From contig NC_037093.1 in assembly GCF_002994745.2 (NCBI RefSeq), positions 69,571,510 through 69,635,509 of the forward strand: a DNA stretch of 64,000 bases, read 5' to 3'. How positions within the stretch are numbered: the stretch's first letter is position 1; every line of letters starts with the position of its first letter. The stretch comes from Rosa chinensis. Lineage: Eukaryota; Streptophyta; Magnoliopsida; Rosales; Rosaceae. Below, piece after piece: positions 34,601 to 46,182 of the stretch. The translations under genes were made by a program, and so were the position numbers. Under the pieces are notes generated by a model, which was not told the DNA's origin, searched no databases, and worked only from the letters and a program-made list of their open reading frames with translations.

Positions 34601-34850
34601 GCAAAAGCTAGGACAAGATGCTGCGGGAGTTATTTATAATTGTAATGGAGGCACTGTGTATTCCATGGATGTCAGGAAACGACTCCGTCCATGTCCCGGA
34701 TGTAAAAGGTCGCGGGTCCTACCTCCTCAACGATCTCGTAAGGACCTGTCCAGGATGGATCAAGTCCCTGGGGTTCTGGGTAAACCTGCTTCATGACCCA
34801 GTCCCCCAATTTTAGTGTCCGGGACTGTACCTTGGCATCGTAATAACGAG
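34600..34850 (-). pseudogene. Tat-C integrase C-terminal part
   Basis: On the minus strand from 34847 the frame reads RYYDAKVQSRTLKLGDWVM, then PSWTGPYEIVEE and a GPATFYIRDMDG block: the C-terminal DNA-binding part of Tat-type integrase. It is the direct continuation of the ORF ending near 38456, separated by the 3.6-kb family-D insertion. The few residues in between are missing at the right junction. Confidence 0.8.
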
Positions 34851-35361
34851 TGTAGATACCTCTACTAGCAAGACTAGTTTGCTATCTCACCAAGCATAAG
34901 TAACACGCTCTTTGGGACACACACAAGCCATGGTGAGGCCCAACCGCTACTTGCATCTTGTAGCCCTATGTTCAAGCTACGTTACGGTATCCGGAAGTCG
35001 CAAATCCGTCACCGGGAAGCCACCTTTCCGGCCTTGCCAACATGCCCTCACAAATAGACTTTCTAGACTAGAAGTGGTGGTTGCTTGTCCCACATCGAAA
35101 ACCATGTAAAGGAGATGGATTCCTTCACCTATAAAAGGAATGCCTCCTCCCACTTAAACACCATTCCAATTCACTCCATTACAACACAATCCCATTACAT
35201 CTCTTGTAATCTTGTTAGGCCGCAAGGCTCAACACACTAGTGTAACATTCAAGTGGACGTAGTTTCCCGCTAAGGCGGGAAACGAACCACTATACATCTT
35301 GTGTCGATCTCTCTCTCTCTCTAAAGCTAACTAGAGATCCCACGGATCACTAACGTTAACA
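34851..35361 (+). repeat. Family-D LTR
   Basis: 511 bp. Landmarks: GGGAAGCCACCTTTCCGGCC, GTCCCACATCGAAAACCATG, TATA-like CCTATAAAAGG near 35130, a short CT microsatellite near 35310-35322 and the end CACTAACGTTAACA. The CT tract is much longer in the other two copies. Confidence 0.9.
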
Positions 35362-38300
35362 TTGGCGCCGTCTGTGGGAAGCCGACACACAAAGGCTTCG
35401 TCACCTACCACGAACTTTGACCCGAAGGTGTCGAGTCAACGTTCGTTCAACATCAAATCAACGCCCGGCGGGGTCGGTCAACGCTGACAAGGTTGGTCAA
35501 CGCTGAACCTTCAAAAAAAAAAAAATTCTCTGGACACCCAGAAAACTTCTCTGGGCACCCCTCCAATTTTCAAATTTCCCGCCAGTCACTACCAATTGCA
35601 GCTACGTCCACCTTCGACCTGGAACTCGTGGTCTTCATCAGGCTCCGCTCCGCCGAACTTAGTCAGCGGCACCGCCAAACTCTTCCTCCGCCAACCCCCA
35701 GGTCACCGCCGAGCATCTCCGCTGAACTCGAGCTCGGAGCCTCAGCTCTACTTTGCAGCTCCGCCGGACCCAACTGCTGCTCCCTCCGCTAGCCAGCTCT
35801 GCTCCACCAGCACCTCCGCCGAACTCTTCCGACACGACTCCGCTAGCTCACTGTTGCGCTCTCCACCCACTGCAGGTTCCGCCACACTGTACACCGCTAA
35901 CAAGCGGCAAGTATCCGCCACACTTCTTCAGCGGCCAAAGCTCCGCTAGGAAGCAAGCTTCAATCATCAGCGCCCCCGCTGACCACAGTTTCCTCTGCCG
36001 AGAGTTCTCCGCTAGAGAACCATCTCCGCCAAAGCTCCCAGCCAAGCAAAACTTCCGCCAAGAACCCATTTCTTCAAGCACCGCTAGCCATGCTCTGCTG
36101 ACCAAGCCGCCGCTAGCCAACCCGCTAGCTTGACTCCGCCGGACTACCTCCGCTGAGTCACACTTCCACTTCCGCTAAAACGGCCATCCCCCCGCCGGCC
36201 AACTCTTACTCCGCTGACCCAAGTCTCCGCCGGACTAAACACCGCTAGTAGACACCGGCGGCACAACCTCCGCTAGCCGCACAACCCGTTGGCCAAAACT
36301 GCTCGTGTCGAGCACCTCTGCTCCATTCAGTTCCGAGTCTCCGCCCACCTCCGAGGCTCCTCTCCTCTGGACAATGGCTCCGCCAGCCAGGAACTCCGCC
36401 GCCCAAGAAATCCGCTAGCCATTACGGGCCTCCGCTGAACTCTTCCGCTAGCATGCCTCCGCCAGAACATCAGCCGCCTATTCGCTAGCAAGCCGACCCT
36501 CAGCTGGGCGTCGAACCTCCGCTGAGTTCCAAACACTGAACTCCAAGCCCCCACCTTTGTGCCGTCGTGCAAAGCTCCGCTCCGCTCCGTGCAAGTCTCC
36601 GCTCATCTCTGAGTCCCCGCTGTGCACCAGAGCTCTACCAACCCGTTGGCCAAAGCCCTCACCAGCGCATCCAGAATTACTCTGGACACCCAGAGTTCTC
36701 TGAACAACACCGGCCATCTCTATCTCACCAAGCACTGGAGAATTCATCCACCAATACTCTACCAGATTGAGTTTTGTTCCCGGTCTTCTCCGCAATCGCC
36801 GGTTAAATCAATTATGAGAACAAGTTCATCGACTGCCCAGGGACTGCAGCAACTCGTCTGCCCCTTCATAATTGAAAAAGTTGAGTTTTTTTTCTTTTCC
36901 TATTTTAAGCTTTGCTTACACACCTATTGCACCACGTGCTTCGTACAAACTAATTAAGTTTTTGTCAACACATGCATGGCTCTTAATACAAGGCAACCAA
37001 TCAATTGCATGACACACCTACCACTTTGCCTACGCACAATGTGCTGTGTCCTTGCCTTATAGTCTGCATGCTCTATATACATGACACATCAATTACTTTC
37101 TTTAAGTAATTATCATATGCAAACACGTACGCTCATGGCCATATATGTGTCAAGAGCACAATACCCTTCGCCGTTTGGTCCACATATATGTGCCACATAT
37201 ATCAAATACTTTATGCATACCCTTTTATGCATTATTTGCACCACGTATCAATAAAACATGATACCACTTTGCATGTACACACTTAATTGAAGTCTAGTTT
37301 TTGTTGGCTTTCCACTTACATGCCTTGATTTTCCACCAAGTCGTAAAGTTTGTTTTAAAAAAACAACTTGGGCCGCCTATTCGAATCATAGCTCGAAAGC
37401 ATTGTCATAATCAATACTATAATCACCGACACATATGTTTGCCAAATTATTCTATCACACATAGGCTACACTTGTCACCATTCATTGGTACTCCTCCTGT
37501 TTTCTTACTACGGCTGTGGGAGCAATTAAACATTAATTCCTTACCCATTACGTGTGTAGCTTTAGCTCCGTATCTGTCGTTCATAATTGCTGAGAATTAA
37601 CAATTACACAAATGCATGGTTAACCCCACATGCATATTGCATGGTTAATCACACATGCATATGGCATGGTTAATCGCACATACATATTACATCTCCGACA
37701 AACATGCATATGGCATGGTTAATCGCACATACATATTACATCTCCGACTTTGTCCATTATACCACGCGGATCAGTTCTCAGTTTTGGACTTTGCTTAGTT
37801 AAGATGAGGTTAACATTTGCACATGCTCGTGATACTCAAAACATTTTATTGTCAACTAACGTCATGTGCTAATGATTATACTAGGCTTCAAGTATGATTA
37901 TATAAAGCACACATTTAGTTAGTCTAATATGTCAAAATTGCTAATCATTTACCTTATGATAAGGAGACACAACCACCGAGTACCGCTTCAATTAACGAGC
38001 CTCCTACTATGGTGCTTCGCCGGGACAATAGAAGCGTCATGCTTGGACAACTCCAACATGATTTCGATACTTATATCAATTCCACCTCTAACCTGCTCCA
38101 AATCGACATAAGATAAGTAACTATATCTTATCTTTTACGCTCTTTCAAATTGAGCTAATGCCATGCCAATCACATGCTTTTACTACTTCTAAGCATGCTT
38201 ATAGAATGTCACACTTGATATATCTTTACATGCTTCCATAAACTTTTAAGCATGCCTACAACATTTCGTAGATTTGGCAACACTTTCTAGATCTCACATA

Positions 38301-38455
38301 CTAGATATGCCATACCGATCTCAACGATATCTAAGCATTCCTACAAAAATACAAAATGTTATTAGCATCCACACTACAAGTACATGCTGCACATGACATG
38401 CTTCTATTTAATTGCAAAATTAAATAAATGTGGGACATTTGAGCCACATCTTCAC
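35362..38455. other. Non-coding interior of the family-D element
   Basis: From about 35560 to 36800 the plus strand is very rich in C and dominated by CCGCT, CCGCC and GCTAGC motifs, giving long but featureless Pro/Ser-rich frames in all three readings. From 36900 on it turns AT-rich, with no gene. A local repeat built on CATGGTTAATCGCACATACATATT occurs at about 37610-37745. I see no gag, protease or RT motif, so the element probably relied on proteins made elsewhere. Confidence 0.55.
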
Positions 38456-40589
38456 TTGTTTGCGAGGTTGTGCATTTGAGCCACATCTCTTCGTTCTTCT
38501 AGCAAATCAGCATCAAGCTATAGGCCCTTTGAGTTGGTACCCGCGTCGAAGTATTCAATCCTGGGACTCTGGATTTGTGTTTCAATTGGGAGAACCACCT
38601 CAGACCCAAAAGCCATACAGAAAGGGTCTCTCCGGTAGCCTCAGCCACCGTGGCCCTGATAGCCCATAGAACTTTCGGGAGTTTAGAAGCCCAAAGACCC
38701 TTGGCTTCATCGAGCTTCTTCTTCAGTATCTTCTTGATTATCTTGTTGACAGCTTCGACTTGACCGTTGGTTTGGGGGTGAGCCGGGGATGCATAGAGGA
38801 ATCTAATGCCCAGGTTCTCGGTGTAAGCCCTTAGTTCATCGTTGTCAAACTGGGTGCCATTGTCAGTGACTATGGTGTCAGGGACCCCGAACCTGCAGTA
38901 GATGTTTTTCCACATGAAGTTTTTCACTTTCTTCGTGGTGATAGCGACAAGAGGTTCTACTTCTACCCATTTTGTTTGGTAGTCAACGGCTACAATGGCA
39001 TATTTGAATTGTCCCACTGCTGTGGGAAGCTTATTGATTAGGTCCAGGCCCCATTGGCAAAATGGCCAAGGTGCAAGGAGTATGGAGAGAGCAATGGGCG
39101 GTGCCCTTGGGATGTTTGCATACATTTGGCATTTGTGGCAAGAACTCGATATTGTTTGGGCTAGGGCCGACATGGTTGGCCAGAAGTATCCTGCCCTCAG
39201 GGTCTTGTGTGCAAGAGACTGGGCCCCTGCATGGTTACTGCATACACCAACGTGTATGTCCTTCATTATTTTGTGATCGTCCTCTAGTGTCACACACTTT
39301 AGGTTGGGGAAGCAGTGACCTCTCCTGTATAACTTTCCATTCATGATCGTATATCGAGCTGACCTTAATTGGAGTCGCCGGGCCTCTACCTTATCATCCG
39401 AGGCTAGGCCGTCAACCATGTACTTCAAAATTGGGTCCATCCAGGAGGTAGTGTGGTCCACCGTGAATATTTCTGATACGGTTTTAGAGGTGCTCGGCTT
39501 TTCTAGTATTTCGACCTTGGTAGCCCCGTAAGCTGGGCTTGGGGAAGTAGCCGCAATCTTTGCAAGGGCATCTGCCTTGTCATTTTTTGCCTTGGGTATT
39601 TGAGTGATAACATAGGAGGCAAATCTCTGAACCAGCGCCCTGGCTAGGGCCTGGTAAAAAGACATGTGTGACTCTTTTGCTTCGAAGTTACCGCTGACCT
39701 GGTTCACAACCAACTGGGAATCGCTGAAGATATGAAGGTGCTCGACGCCTAGTTCCTGGCCGATTTGTAGACCTGCTACGAGTGCCTCGTATTCTGCAAC
39801 ATTGTTGGATGCCTTGAAGGCGAACTTGAGGGTGTACTCGTAGACTTGATCGTCCGGGTTGATTAGCAAGATACCGACGCCACTTGTCTTTTTGTTAGAT
39901 GCGCCATCAACATACAGTTGCCAAGTGCTTGGTGGGGGTGGGTCCGGGGTTGGCTGTTCAGGTGATCCCGGGGGCGGATCATAAGAGGAAATCAACTCAG
40001 AAATAAAATCTGCCTCTGCTTGGCCCTTAATAGCTGTCCAGGGTTGGTACTTGATGTCAAACTCTCCCAATTCGATGGCCCATTTAATTAATCTGCCCGA
40101 TGTCTCTGGCTTCTGTAAAACTTGCCTCAATGGGTGATTAGTGAAAACAGTGATTGAATGTGCCTGAAAGTAGTGTCTTAGCTTCCAGGTCAATACTAGG
40201 AGGGCCAATGCTATCTTTTCAATGTCTGGGTACTTGGATTTGGCACCAGTGTAACCTTTCCCAGGGTAGTACACCAGGTACTCGCAATCAGAATCTCATC
40301 TAATCAAAGCTGAGCTTACCGCTGTAGAAGATGCCGCGAGGTATATGTAAAGCATTTCTCCGGGGATGGGTTTGTAAAGCAGCGGTACCGCTGCCAAGTA
40401 TGCCTTCAGGCTGAGAAAAGCAGCCTCGTGCTCTGTAAGGGACTGGACATCGTTCCGGTAAGTGGGGGATATCATGTCTAATATAGCCTGCACCTTCTCT
40501 AAGTTAGCCTCTATTCCTCTGTGGTTGATGATGTACCCGAGGAACCTCCCAATCTTGACACTGAAAATGCCCTTCTGTGGATTTAAACC
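38456..40589 (-). pseudogene. Tat-C RT end, RNase H, second RNase H-like domain and integrase
   Basis: The longest open frame in the window (591 codons, 40274-38499), with an RT tail upstream (40589-40296: GRFLGYIINHRGIEAN). First RNase H ends ADFISELISS. The second RNase H-like domain shows WQLYVDGASNKKTSGVGILL and FSDSQLVVNQVSGNFEAKE, with D, E and D present. Integrase has HAGAQSLAHKT, a CHKC pair, then D (WGLDLINKLP), D (TDNGTQFDN) and E (HPQTNGQVEAVNK) all present. So these domains are the best preserved of the Tat copies. The ORF loses its frame near 38545, and the rest continues at 34850. With RT and gag deleted it cannot act alone. Confidence 0.9.
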
Positions 40590-40591
40590 AA

Positions 40592-41560
40592 GGAACACCG
40601 GCAAGTGGTGCAAGTATCATGAAGACAGCGGCCGCAACACTAACAACTGCAATGCTCTTAAAACGACAATAGAGACTTTGTATCGTGATGACAAGTTGGA
40701 ACAGTTCAAAGTGCGGCAACCACAGCAGGTGGTCGCCAATATCGAGCCCATGTGCCTTATCAACACCATCGATGGCGGTGCTCCTATCACAAATATGTCC
40801 CATAGGGCAAGAAAAAGTTATGCACGTGCTAACCACCCCAAAGAAGTTTGCAACATCTACTAAACTACCAAAATCTAGGTGGGAACCCATCACATTCTCT
40901 AAACAAGAAGAGCACGGAGTACATCTCCCCCATGACGATCCATTCTTGATCGACGCCATGCTCGATAAATGGTCAGTGGGAAGGGTCCTCGTTGACAGCG
41001 GCTCCGCTGTCAATGTCATCTTCAATGGCTGCTACAACCAACTCTAGCGGAACAGAAAATTACTCCAAGATCACGAGCCCTTGCTTAGCTTCTCCGGTGA
41101 CATCACACAACCACTAGGTTCTGACTACAGGCTCCTAGTCATCGGCGCTAGCCCATGCACAGCGGAGATAATTACAAAGTTCATCGTTGTCGACTGCTTC
41201 AGTTCGTATAATGCCATCATTGGTCAACCAGCGGTCAACAAACTAAAGTGCATCATAGCCAGATATATGCTTTTCATGAAGTTCCCTACACCCAACGGCA
41301 CAGGCTGTGTGAAGGGAAGCCAACAGCTAGCATGAGAGTGCTACTCAACAATTGTGGCACTATCATGAGATCCTAACAGTGGGAAGTCGTGTGTTGCTGA
41401 ATGATGCAATTGAAGACCCTAGGGACGATGAGGAGAAGTATGTAAAAAAGGAACCTGTCAACCCGCAAACATCCATACAGGTCATCAGTCTCTCGGATGA
41501 ACACCCTGAGCGGATGGTCCTGATCGGCACTCAGCTCGCCCCAGAGATAGCGGCAGGACA
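40592..41560 (+). pseudogene. Tat-B nucleocapsid finger and protease remnant
   Basis: WCKYHEDSGRNTNNC (about 40607-40651) is the finger. The frame breaks with TAA at 40861-40863. Protease follows with VLVDSGSAVNVIFNGCYNQL (40986-41045), a TAG, then LLSFSGDITQPLGSDY and a C-terminal piece (CFSSYNAIIGQPAV). Active-site D-S-G is intact. Compared with Tat-A the protein is very similar, but the stops lie at different places, so the two copies decayed independently. Confidence 0.88.
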
Positions 41561-42960
41561 ACGCCGCCGTCTTTGCATTGTCTTACGCTGACATGCCGGG
41601 CATCTCCCCTGAAATCATCACGCATAAGTTGAGCATCAAATCATCTTTCTATTCGATCAAGCAGAGGCAAAGGGCATTTGACGAAGAAAGATATCGTGCA
41701 ATAGGGGAAGAAGTCGCCAAGCTCTAGGGCATTGGGTTCATCTGCCAAGTCAATTATCCCCAATGGATTTCCAACTTGGTCATGGTGAAGAAGCCTAGCG
41801 GCAAATGGCGAATGTGTGTGGACTTCAAAGGTCTCAACAAGGCATGTCCCAAGGATAGTTTCCCGCTACCCCGCATTGATCAGTTGGTCGACGCAACAGC
41901 GGGACACGAACTACTCAGCATGATGGATGCCTTTTCTGGATACAATCAAATCAAGATGTACCCCGACGACCAAGAGTGCACCACCTTCACAATCGACAAG
42001 GGCCTATACTGCTACAATGTCATGCCTTTCGGATTGAAGAACGCCGAGGCAATATACCAGAGGTTGATGAACGCCATGTTGGCGAAGCACCTTGGCAAAA
42101 TAATTGAGGTCTGCGTGGACAACATGCTAGTTAAGAGCATCAAGGCCAGCGGACACGTGGCAAACCTTTGAATCATATTCGCCATTCTCCTCGCCTACGA
42201 TATGCACCTCAACCCCGAGAAATGTTTTTTTGGAGTCACCGTTAGCAAATTTTTGGGCTACATTGTCAGCGAACGAAGAATAAAGGCCAACCGCTACAAG
42301 GTACAAGCTATTTGAGACATGAAATCCCCGGTGTGGAATGTACACGTTCAACGCCTCCAGGGTAAGCTAACCGCCCTTTCTTGGTTCATCTCTAAGCGCA
42401 CTGACAGATGTCTCCCATTCTTCAAGGCTATGAAGAGGACCCATTCTTCAAGGCTATGAAGAAGACCCACAAGAAAGTTATTGACTGGACCCCAGACTGT
42501 GAGGCGACATTCAGAGCTTGAAGGAGTATTTAGCGGCAGTTCCACTTCTCTCTATTCCTGTATAGGGTGAGATACTCTACATCTACCGAGCGATATCCCC
42601 ATCAGCGGTAAGATGTGACATTGTACGACAGGACGAGCTTCCGGTATTCTATGCCGGCAAAGGCATGAATGGTGCTGAAACCAGATATACACCATTGGAG
42701 CAGCTCACTCTCGCACTTATCGTCGCCGCTAGACGTCTTCGCCATTACTTCCAAGCCCACACAATTCATGTTTTGACAAATCAACCACTGAAGAAGATAA
42801 TGCAGAACCCTGAACACTCCGAGAGCCTCATCAAGTGGGCCATCAGGCTCAACGAGTTCGACATTGAATACAAGCCACGAACAGCTATGAAAGGCCAGGT
42901 GGTGGCCGACTTCATTGCTGAGCTCACGGAGCGACATGATGAGCCCTTCCCAAGAACAGA
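41561..42960 (+). pseudogene. Tat-B RT and RNase H remnant
   Basis: RT pieces: DMPGISPEIITH (41591), then VMVKKPSGKWRMCVDFKGLN (41779). MPFGLKNAEAIYQRLMN follows. The catalytic box reads CVDN instead of YVDD (42112-42123), so the active site has lost two conserved residues including one catalytic Asp. TGA at 42169-42171 ends the frame. A small local duplication (ACCCATTCTTCAAGGCTATG near 42411-42460) adds a frameshift. RNase H is open from 42665 (MNGAETRYTPLEQLTLAL) to ADFIAELTERHDE near 42945. Confidence 0.88.
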
Positions 42961-44345
42961 AGAGGGTGACACGGCCACGACAACCTCTGAGGAACCAGCA
43001 CCTAAGCAACAGTCAGACTGGAACCTCCATGTGGACGGCTCCGCCTGCACCAAGGCATGTGGTCGGCGCAGGCATTATCTTGACAGGGCTAGGGGGACTG
43101 AATGTGGAGTACGCGTTGAAGCGCTCATTGCAGGCTTGCTCCTAGCCATCGACTCAGGTGCTGACATCGTCAACATATTCAGCAACTCCCAGCTAGTCGT
43201 CAACCAAGTCAATGACATCTTCCAGGCCAAAGACAAACAGTTAGCGACGTACTTGGGATACGAAAAAACGTTCATAAGAAAATTCAAATTACACACCATC
43301 ACACATATCTCTAGAGAGAAGAACGCCAAGGCAGACTCTCTGGCAAGGTTGGTAACCGCTCAACCACACCAAAGTCCCGCGGACACAAGGGTGGAATGCC
43401 ATGACAAGCCAAGCATCACCAAAACCCTAGCGGAAATTTTCAACATAGAGGTGGACCCTAATTGGATGGATGAAATAATCGAATACAGGCGCAATGGAAC
43501 GCTGTCAACCGACAAGGTTGAAGCGCGGCAACTAAAGCGGAGGGCAACCCGCTATAACATCCAGAATGGCAAACTGTATCACCAAGGGTTCACTAATCCC
43601 AACCTCCGGTGTCTGACCCCAGAGGAAGGAAAAGTCGTGTTGACAATGATACACGCCGGAGAATGTGGAAACCACTCAGGTGCCAGGTCTCTGGCCAATC
43701 GCACCATGCGACAAGACTATTTTTGGCCCACAAGTGTCAATAGTATGCTGACCCCCCATGCCTCAGCGGAGCCCCTCTTGATAATCATCAGCCTATGGAT
43801 TCACTTCACTTGGGGCCTAGACCTACTTGGCAAGTTACCAACTGCTAGGGGTCAGTTCAAGTACATCATTGTCGCCATAGACTACAACAGCAAGTGGGTA
43901 GAAGCCGAGCCGCTTACGGCAATCACTACTGCCAAGGTAACCCACTTTCTCTGGAAGAACATCTATTGTCGGTACGGCGTCCCCCATACCATCATCACAG
44001 ATAACGGAGCACAATTCAACAACAAAGAGATCATATCTTTTACCGCCAATCTGGGCACCAAGATGAGCTTTGCATCTGTGGCCTACCCCTAAACCAACGG
44101 ACAAGTTGAAGACGCAAACAAGATAATCAAAAAGCTGCTGAAAAAGAATCTCGACGACTCCAAGAGTTTGTGGGCTAAGAAACTACAAGAAGTTCTGTGG
44201 GCCATCAGGACAACCCCAACATCCGCCAACGGTGAAACACCGTTCTGCATGATGTTCGGACAAGGATGGCGTCACAACGACCCACTCTTGGAATACCGAA
44301 CACCTCCGGTATTATTACAAATAGTCAAGCTGCTACCCAAAAGCA
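42961..44345 (+). pseudogene. Tat-B second RNase H-like domain and integrase remnant
   Basis: SDWNLHVDGSACTKACG starts the second RNase H-like domain (about 43012); a frame slip follows, and the domain continues as FSNSQLVVNQVNDIFQAKDK, with N in place of the usual D. Integrase: HSGARSLANRT with the following Cys pair region deleted (FWPTSVNSMLTP instead), then D (WGLDLLGKLP), D (TDNGAQFNN) and, after a TAA at 44090-44092 where Gln is expected, the NGQVEDANK box. The C-terminal domain is missing: after MMFGQGW the sequence jumps to the 3' region. Confidence 0.86.
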
Positions 44346-44806
44346 TCTTGACTTAGCTAAATTTTTGTTCGACATTTAGCTAAGGAAGCTACCCAACGGG
44401 TACAACCCCTCTTTTGTAAACCTTGATCTCTCAGCTATCAATGAAACGAGGAATTATTCAAACCATTGTTCTCCATAGCACAAGTTAACTAGCAATGCCA
44501 ACAACAGTCAGCGGACAACGTCCGCTACAGCGTGCACTTAAAACAATTTTAATTCCTTTAATGTTTCATTGATTAACAAAAGCACAAGTCAAAACTCTAG
44601 CGGTATATAAACATTCAAACAACAGTCATGTGATAAGCAACAATCCCACACTTAGAAAAATTTTAGACAAAAAAACAATACTTCATATATTTGGGGTCGG
44701 GACTCCCCACCCAAAAATATCGTCAAGGTTACATATGGCAAACGCCTCAGCGACAACAAAAAAAAGAAAGAAAAAAAAGAGAGAGCAAATCTAGAGATAG
44801 ATGTCT
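44346..44806. other. Tat-B post-pol region with a short hairpin
   Basis: No gene. A perfect inverted repeat, CTTAGCTAAAT (44352-44362) and ATTTAGCTAAG (44374-44384), has an 11-nt loop. The block AAGCTACCCAACGGGTAC (44388-44405) matches the Tat-C post-pol region. Confidence 0.55.
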
Positions 44807-45388
44807 TCAGGGATTGTTAGGAGCAGCAACAACATTTTTGTAGTCAACCGAAGGTAGAGGAACGACCAAACGGCTCGTCTGATAGGAACCAGGAGCGGTA
44901 GGGCTCCGCGTCACCATGGTGCCATCCGCCCGTGTGTGGGCAGCCAAGAAATTGGCATGAGACATATCGGAGGCGGTAGCAACTAGAGTCCGTGGAGGAC
45001 CTTCTGCCGGACGGTCACCACTTTCACCATTATCGGAACGCGCACCTTCTGGCTGCTCAGTGGTTGGCCCACTTGCAAGCGCTTCCTGCTGCCTTGCCGA
45101 ACTAGTTGGCAGACCCGCCTTGCTCCAGTCAATGACACCCTTCTTGTCCAGCAACTCGAAGTTGGCAGTGGCCCCAGCCTTTGCCGCCTCTGTCTGAGTA
45201 TGCTTGAACTCTGTAGAGTGCTTGTAGACTTCAATGGCAGCAGTATCGGTAGGGGTCCTCTCCACTTCCAGTGAGGTTCCTGCAGGGGCAGACAGACGCA
45301 ACGAATCAATAAAAACCCTATCGGGACAGCTGAGCAACATGTCAGACCCGGAATCCTTACTGCTTGAGATCTCTATAACACTAGCCAT
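44807..45388 (-). CDS. Tat-B extra ORF, antisense to gag-pol
   Basis: An open frame read on the minus strand, from the ATG at 45388 (MASVIEISSSKDSGSDMLL) to 44807; an earlier in-frame ATG at 45409 adds seven residues. The product, about 190 residues, is Ser/Thr/Ala-rich and hydrophilic, with a middle block TEFKHTQTEAAKAGATANFELLDKKGVIDWSKAGL and no recognised domain, signal peptide or membrane segment. It shows no stop, unlike the neighbouring pol. Its place and orientation match the antisense ORF of Tat-C. Extra ORFs of this sort are known in Tat elements, function unknown. I cannot tell whether it is complete or only the first exon. Confidence 0.5.
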   Translation of the reverse strand: MASVIEISSSKDSGSDMLLSCPDRVFIDSLRLSAPAGTSLEVERTPTDTAAIEVYKHSTEFKHTQTEAAKAGATANFELLDKKGVIDWSKAGLPTSSARQQEALASGPTTEQPEGARSDNGESGDRPAEGPPRTLVATASDMSHANFLAAHTRADGTMVTRSPTAPGSYQTSRLVVPLPSVDYKNVVAAPNNP

Positions 45389-46182
45389 CAAAAACACCCT
45401 AAAACCCAAGTCAGTTAGTTCTGAAACGATCTAAACTAACCCTATGTCAGTTTTCATCCAAGAACACCAAGAACAGTTACCTATAAACCCAGAAACAACC
45501 AAAACAAGAAAACAACATATGCATACCCAAAACCCAGATTTGACCATCTAGCAAATACATAAACATCAACTCTCTGCCAGAAACACCCAAACCCACCCCC
45601 AGAAACATTTCTAGACCCTTAGACACATTGTGGAGTAGCAGCAATTACTTCGAATAGTAGAAGTATCAACTGACAGAAACAACGAACAAACAAAAAATCA
45701 GAGGGCTCCGATAACCAACCTGAAAGATGAGAACTCTGGTGCGCTTGAGGATGCTCGTCTTCTCTTCAAGAGGTCTCCGTCCTCCAAGATCAATAACCTC
45801 ACACAATTTGTAGAACCGTCTCCTCAACTCTCAGAGCAAAGCTTGAAGACGACGATATCAGTTCAAAGTGCACAAAGTGTTAAACCACTTGGTTTCCCTC
45901 TCTTTTATGTCAACATCAACTAGATCCAGGCCATCCGCTAAAAAAAAATGATATCACACAACAACAGTACACGTGCCCCACGATCGTACTTACTCTTCGG
46001 ATTAACCGAGGCGTCGCCTCAGTAATAAAATTGATAATTACTCGCATTAATGACGAAGATACGGCGTGCTGAGGAGATGTTATCCCACACGCTAACCCAA
46101 TGCATGATGGCCACGTGTCGGGCGCTGTTAGACGAAGCGTCTATCCTAAGTAACCATCAAAAAGGGCAAGCACACCAATAGT
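45389..46182 (-). promoter_or_regulatory. Leader and upstream region of the Tat-B antisense ORF
   Basis: On the minus strand the stretch 45720 to 45400 is T-rich (GTTTCTGGGTTTATAGGTAA, TTTTGTTTGTTCGTTG) and preceded by CATCTTTCAG|GTTGG, so splicing is plausible. The segment upstream to 46182 has no coding sign. The promoter is not recognised. Confidence 0.35.

Larger units (their letters stand above)
34851..38455 (+). mobile_element. Family-D LTR element in Tat-C integrase (3' LTR missing)
   Basis: LTR 34851-35361 (TGTAGATACC to CACTAACGTTAACA), then primer site TTGGCGCCGTCTGTGGG (35362). The interior has no recognisable gag or pol. No second LTR follows; Tat-C host sequence resumes near 38456. 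Two other family-D LTRs lie at 53239-53384 (fragment) and 54556-61050 (solo, split). The left flank is ACGAG (34846-34850), but the matching right copy is gone because of a rearranged junction. It is probably a non-autonomous element truncated on the right. Confidence 0.7.
30361..40589 (-). mobile_element. Tat-C: antisense Tat-lineage element inside Tat-A
   Basis: Read on the minus strand from 40589: end of RT, RNase H, second RNase H-like domain and integrase (interrupted by a family-D element), then a 3' region with an oppositely oriented extra ORF, tandem repeats, a purine tract and a 3' LTR at 30859-30361. The LTR abuts Tat-A integrase sequence at 30360. The 5' LTR, gag, protease and most of RT are missing: the element stops abruptly at about 40590 against Tat-B gag sequence. 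Its proteins are clearly diverged from Tat-A and Tat-B, so it is a different family of the same lineage. Confidence 0.82.

Noticed and set aside
35493..36133. Overlapping Pro/Ser-rich frames in family D as genes
   Set aside because: All three frames are open because of composition; no domain, no start context, no conservation visible.
38499..40274. 591-codon ORF as a possible intact host gene
   Set aside because: It contains RNase H, a second RNase H-like domain and a full D,D,E integrase core; its ends fuse into other retroelement sequence.
44352..44384. Hairpin after Tat-B pol as a terminator or small RNA
   Set aside because: The 11-bp arms are perfect, but there is no U tract or other support, and Tat-C shows no matching hairpin.
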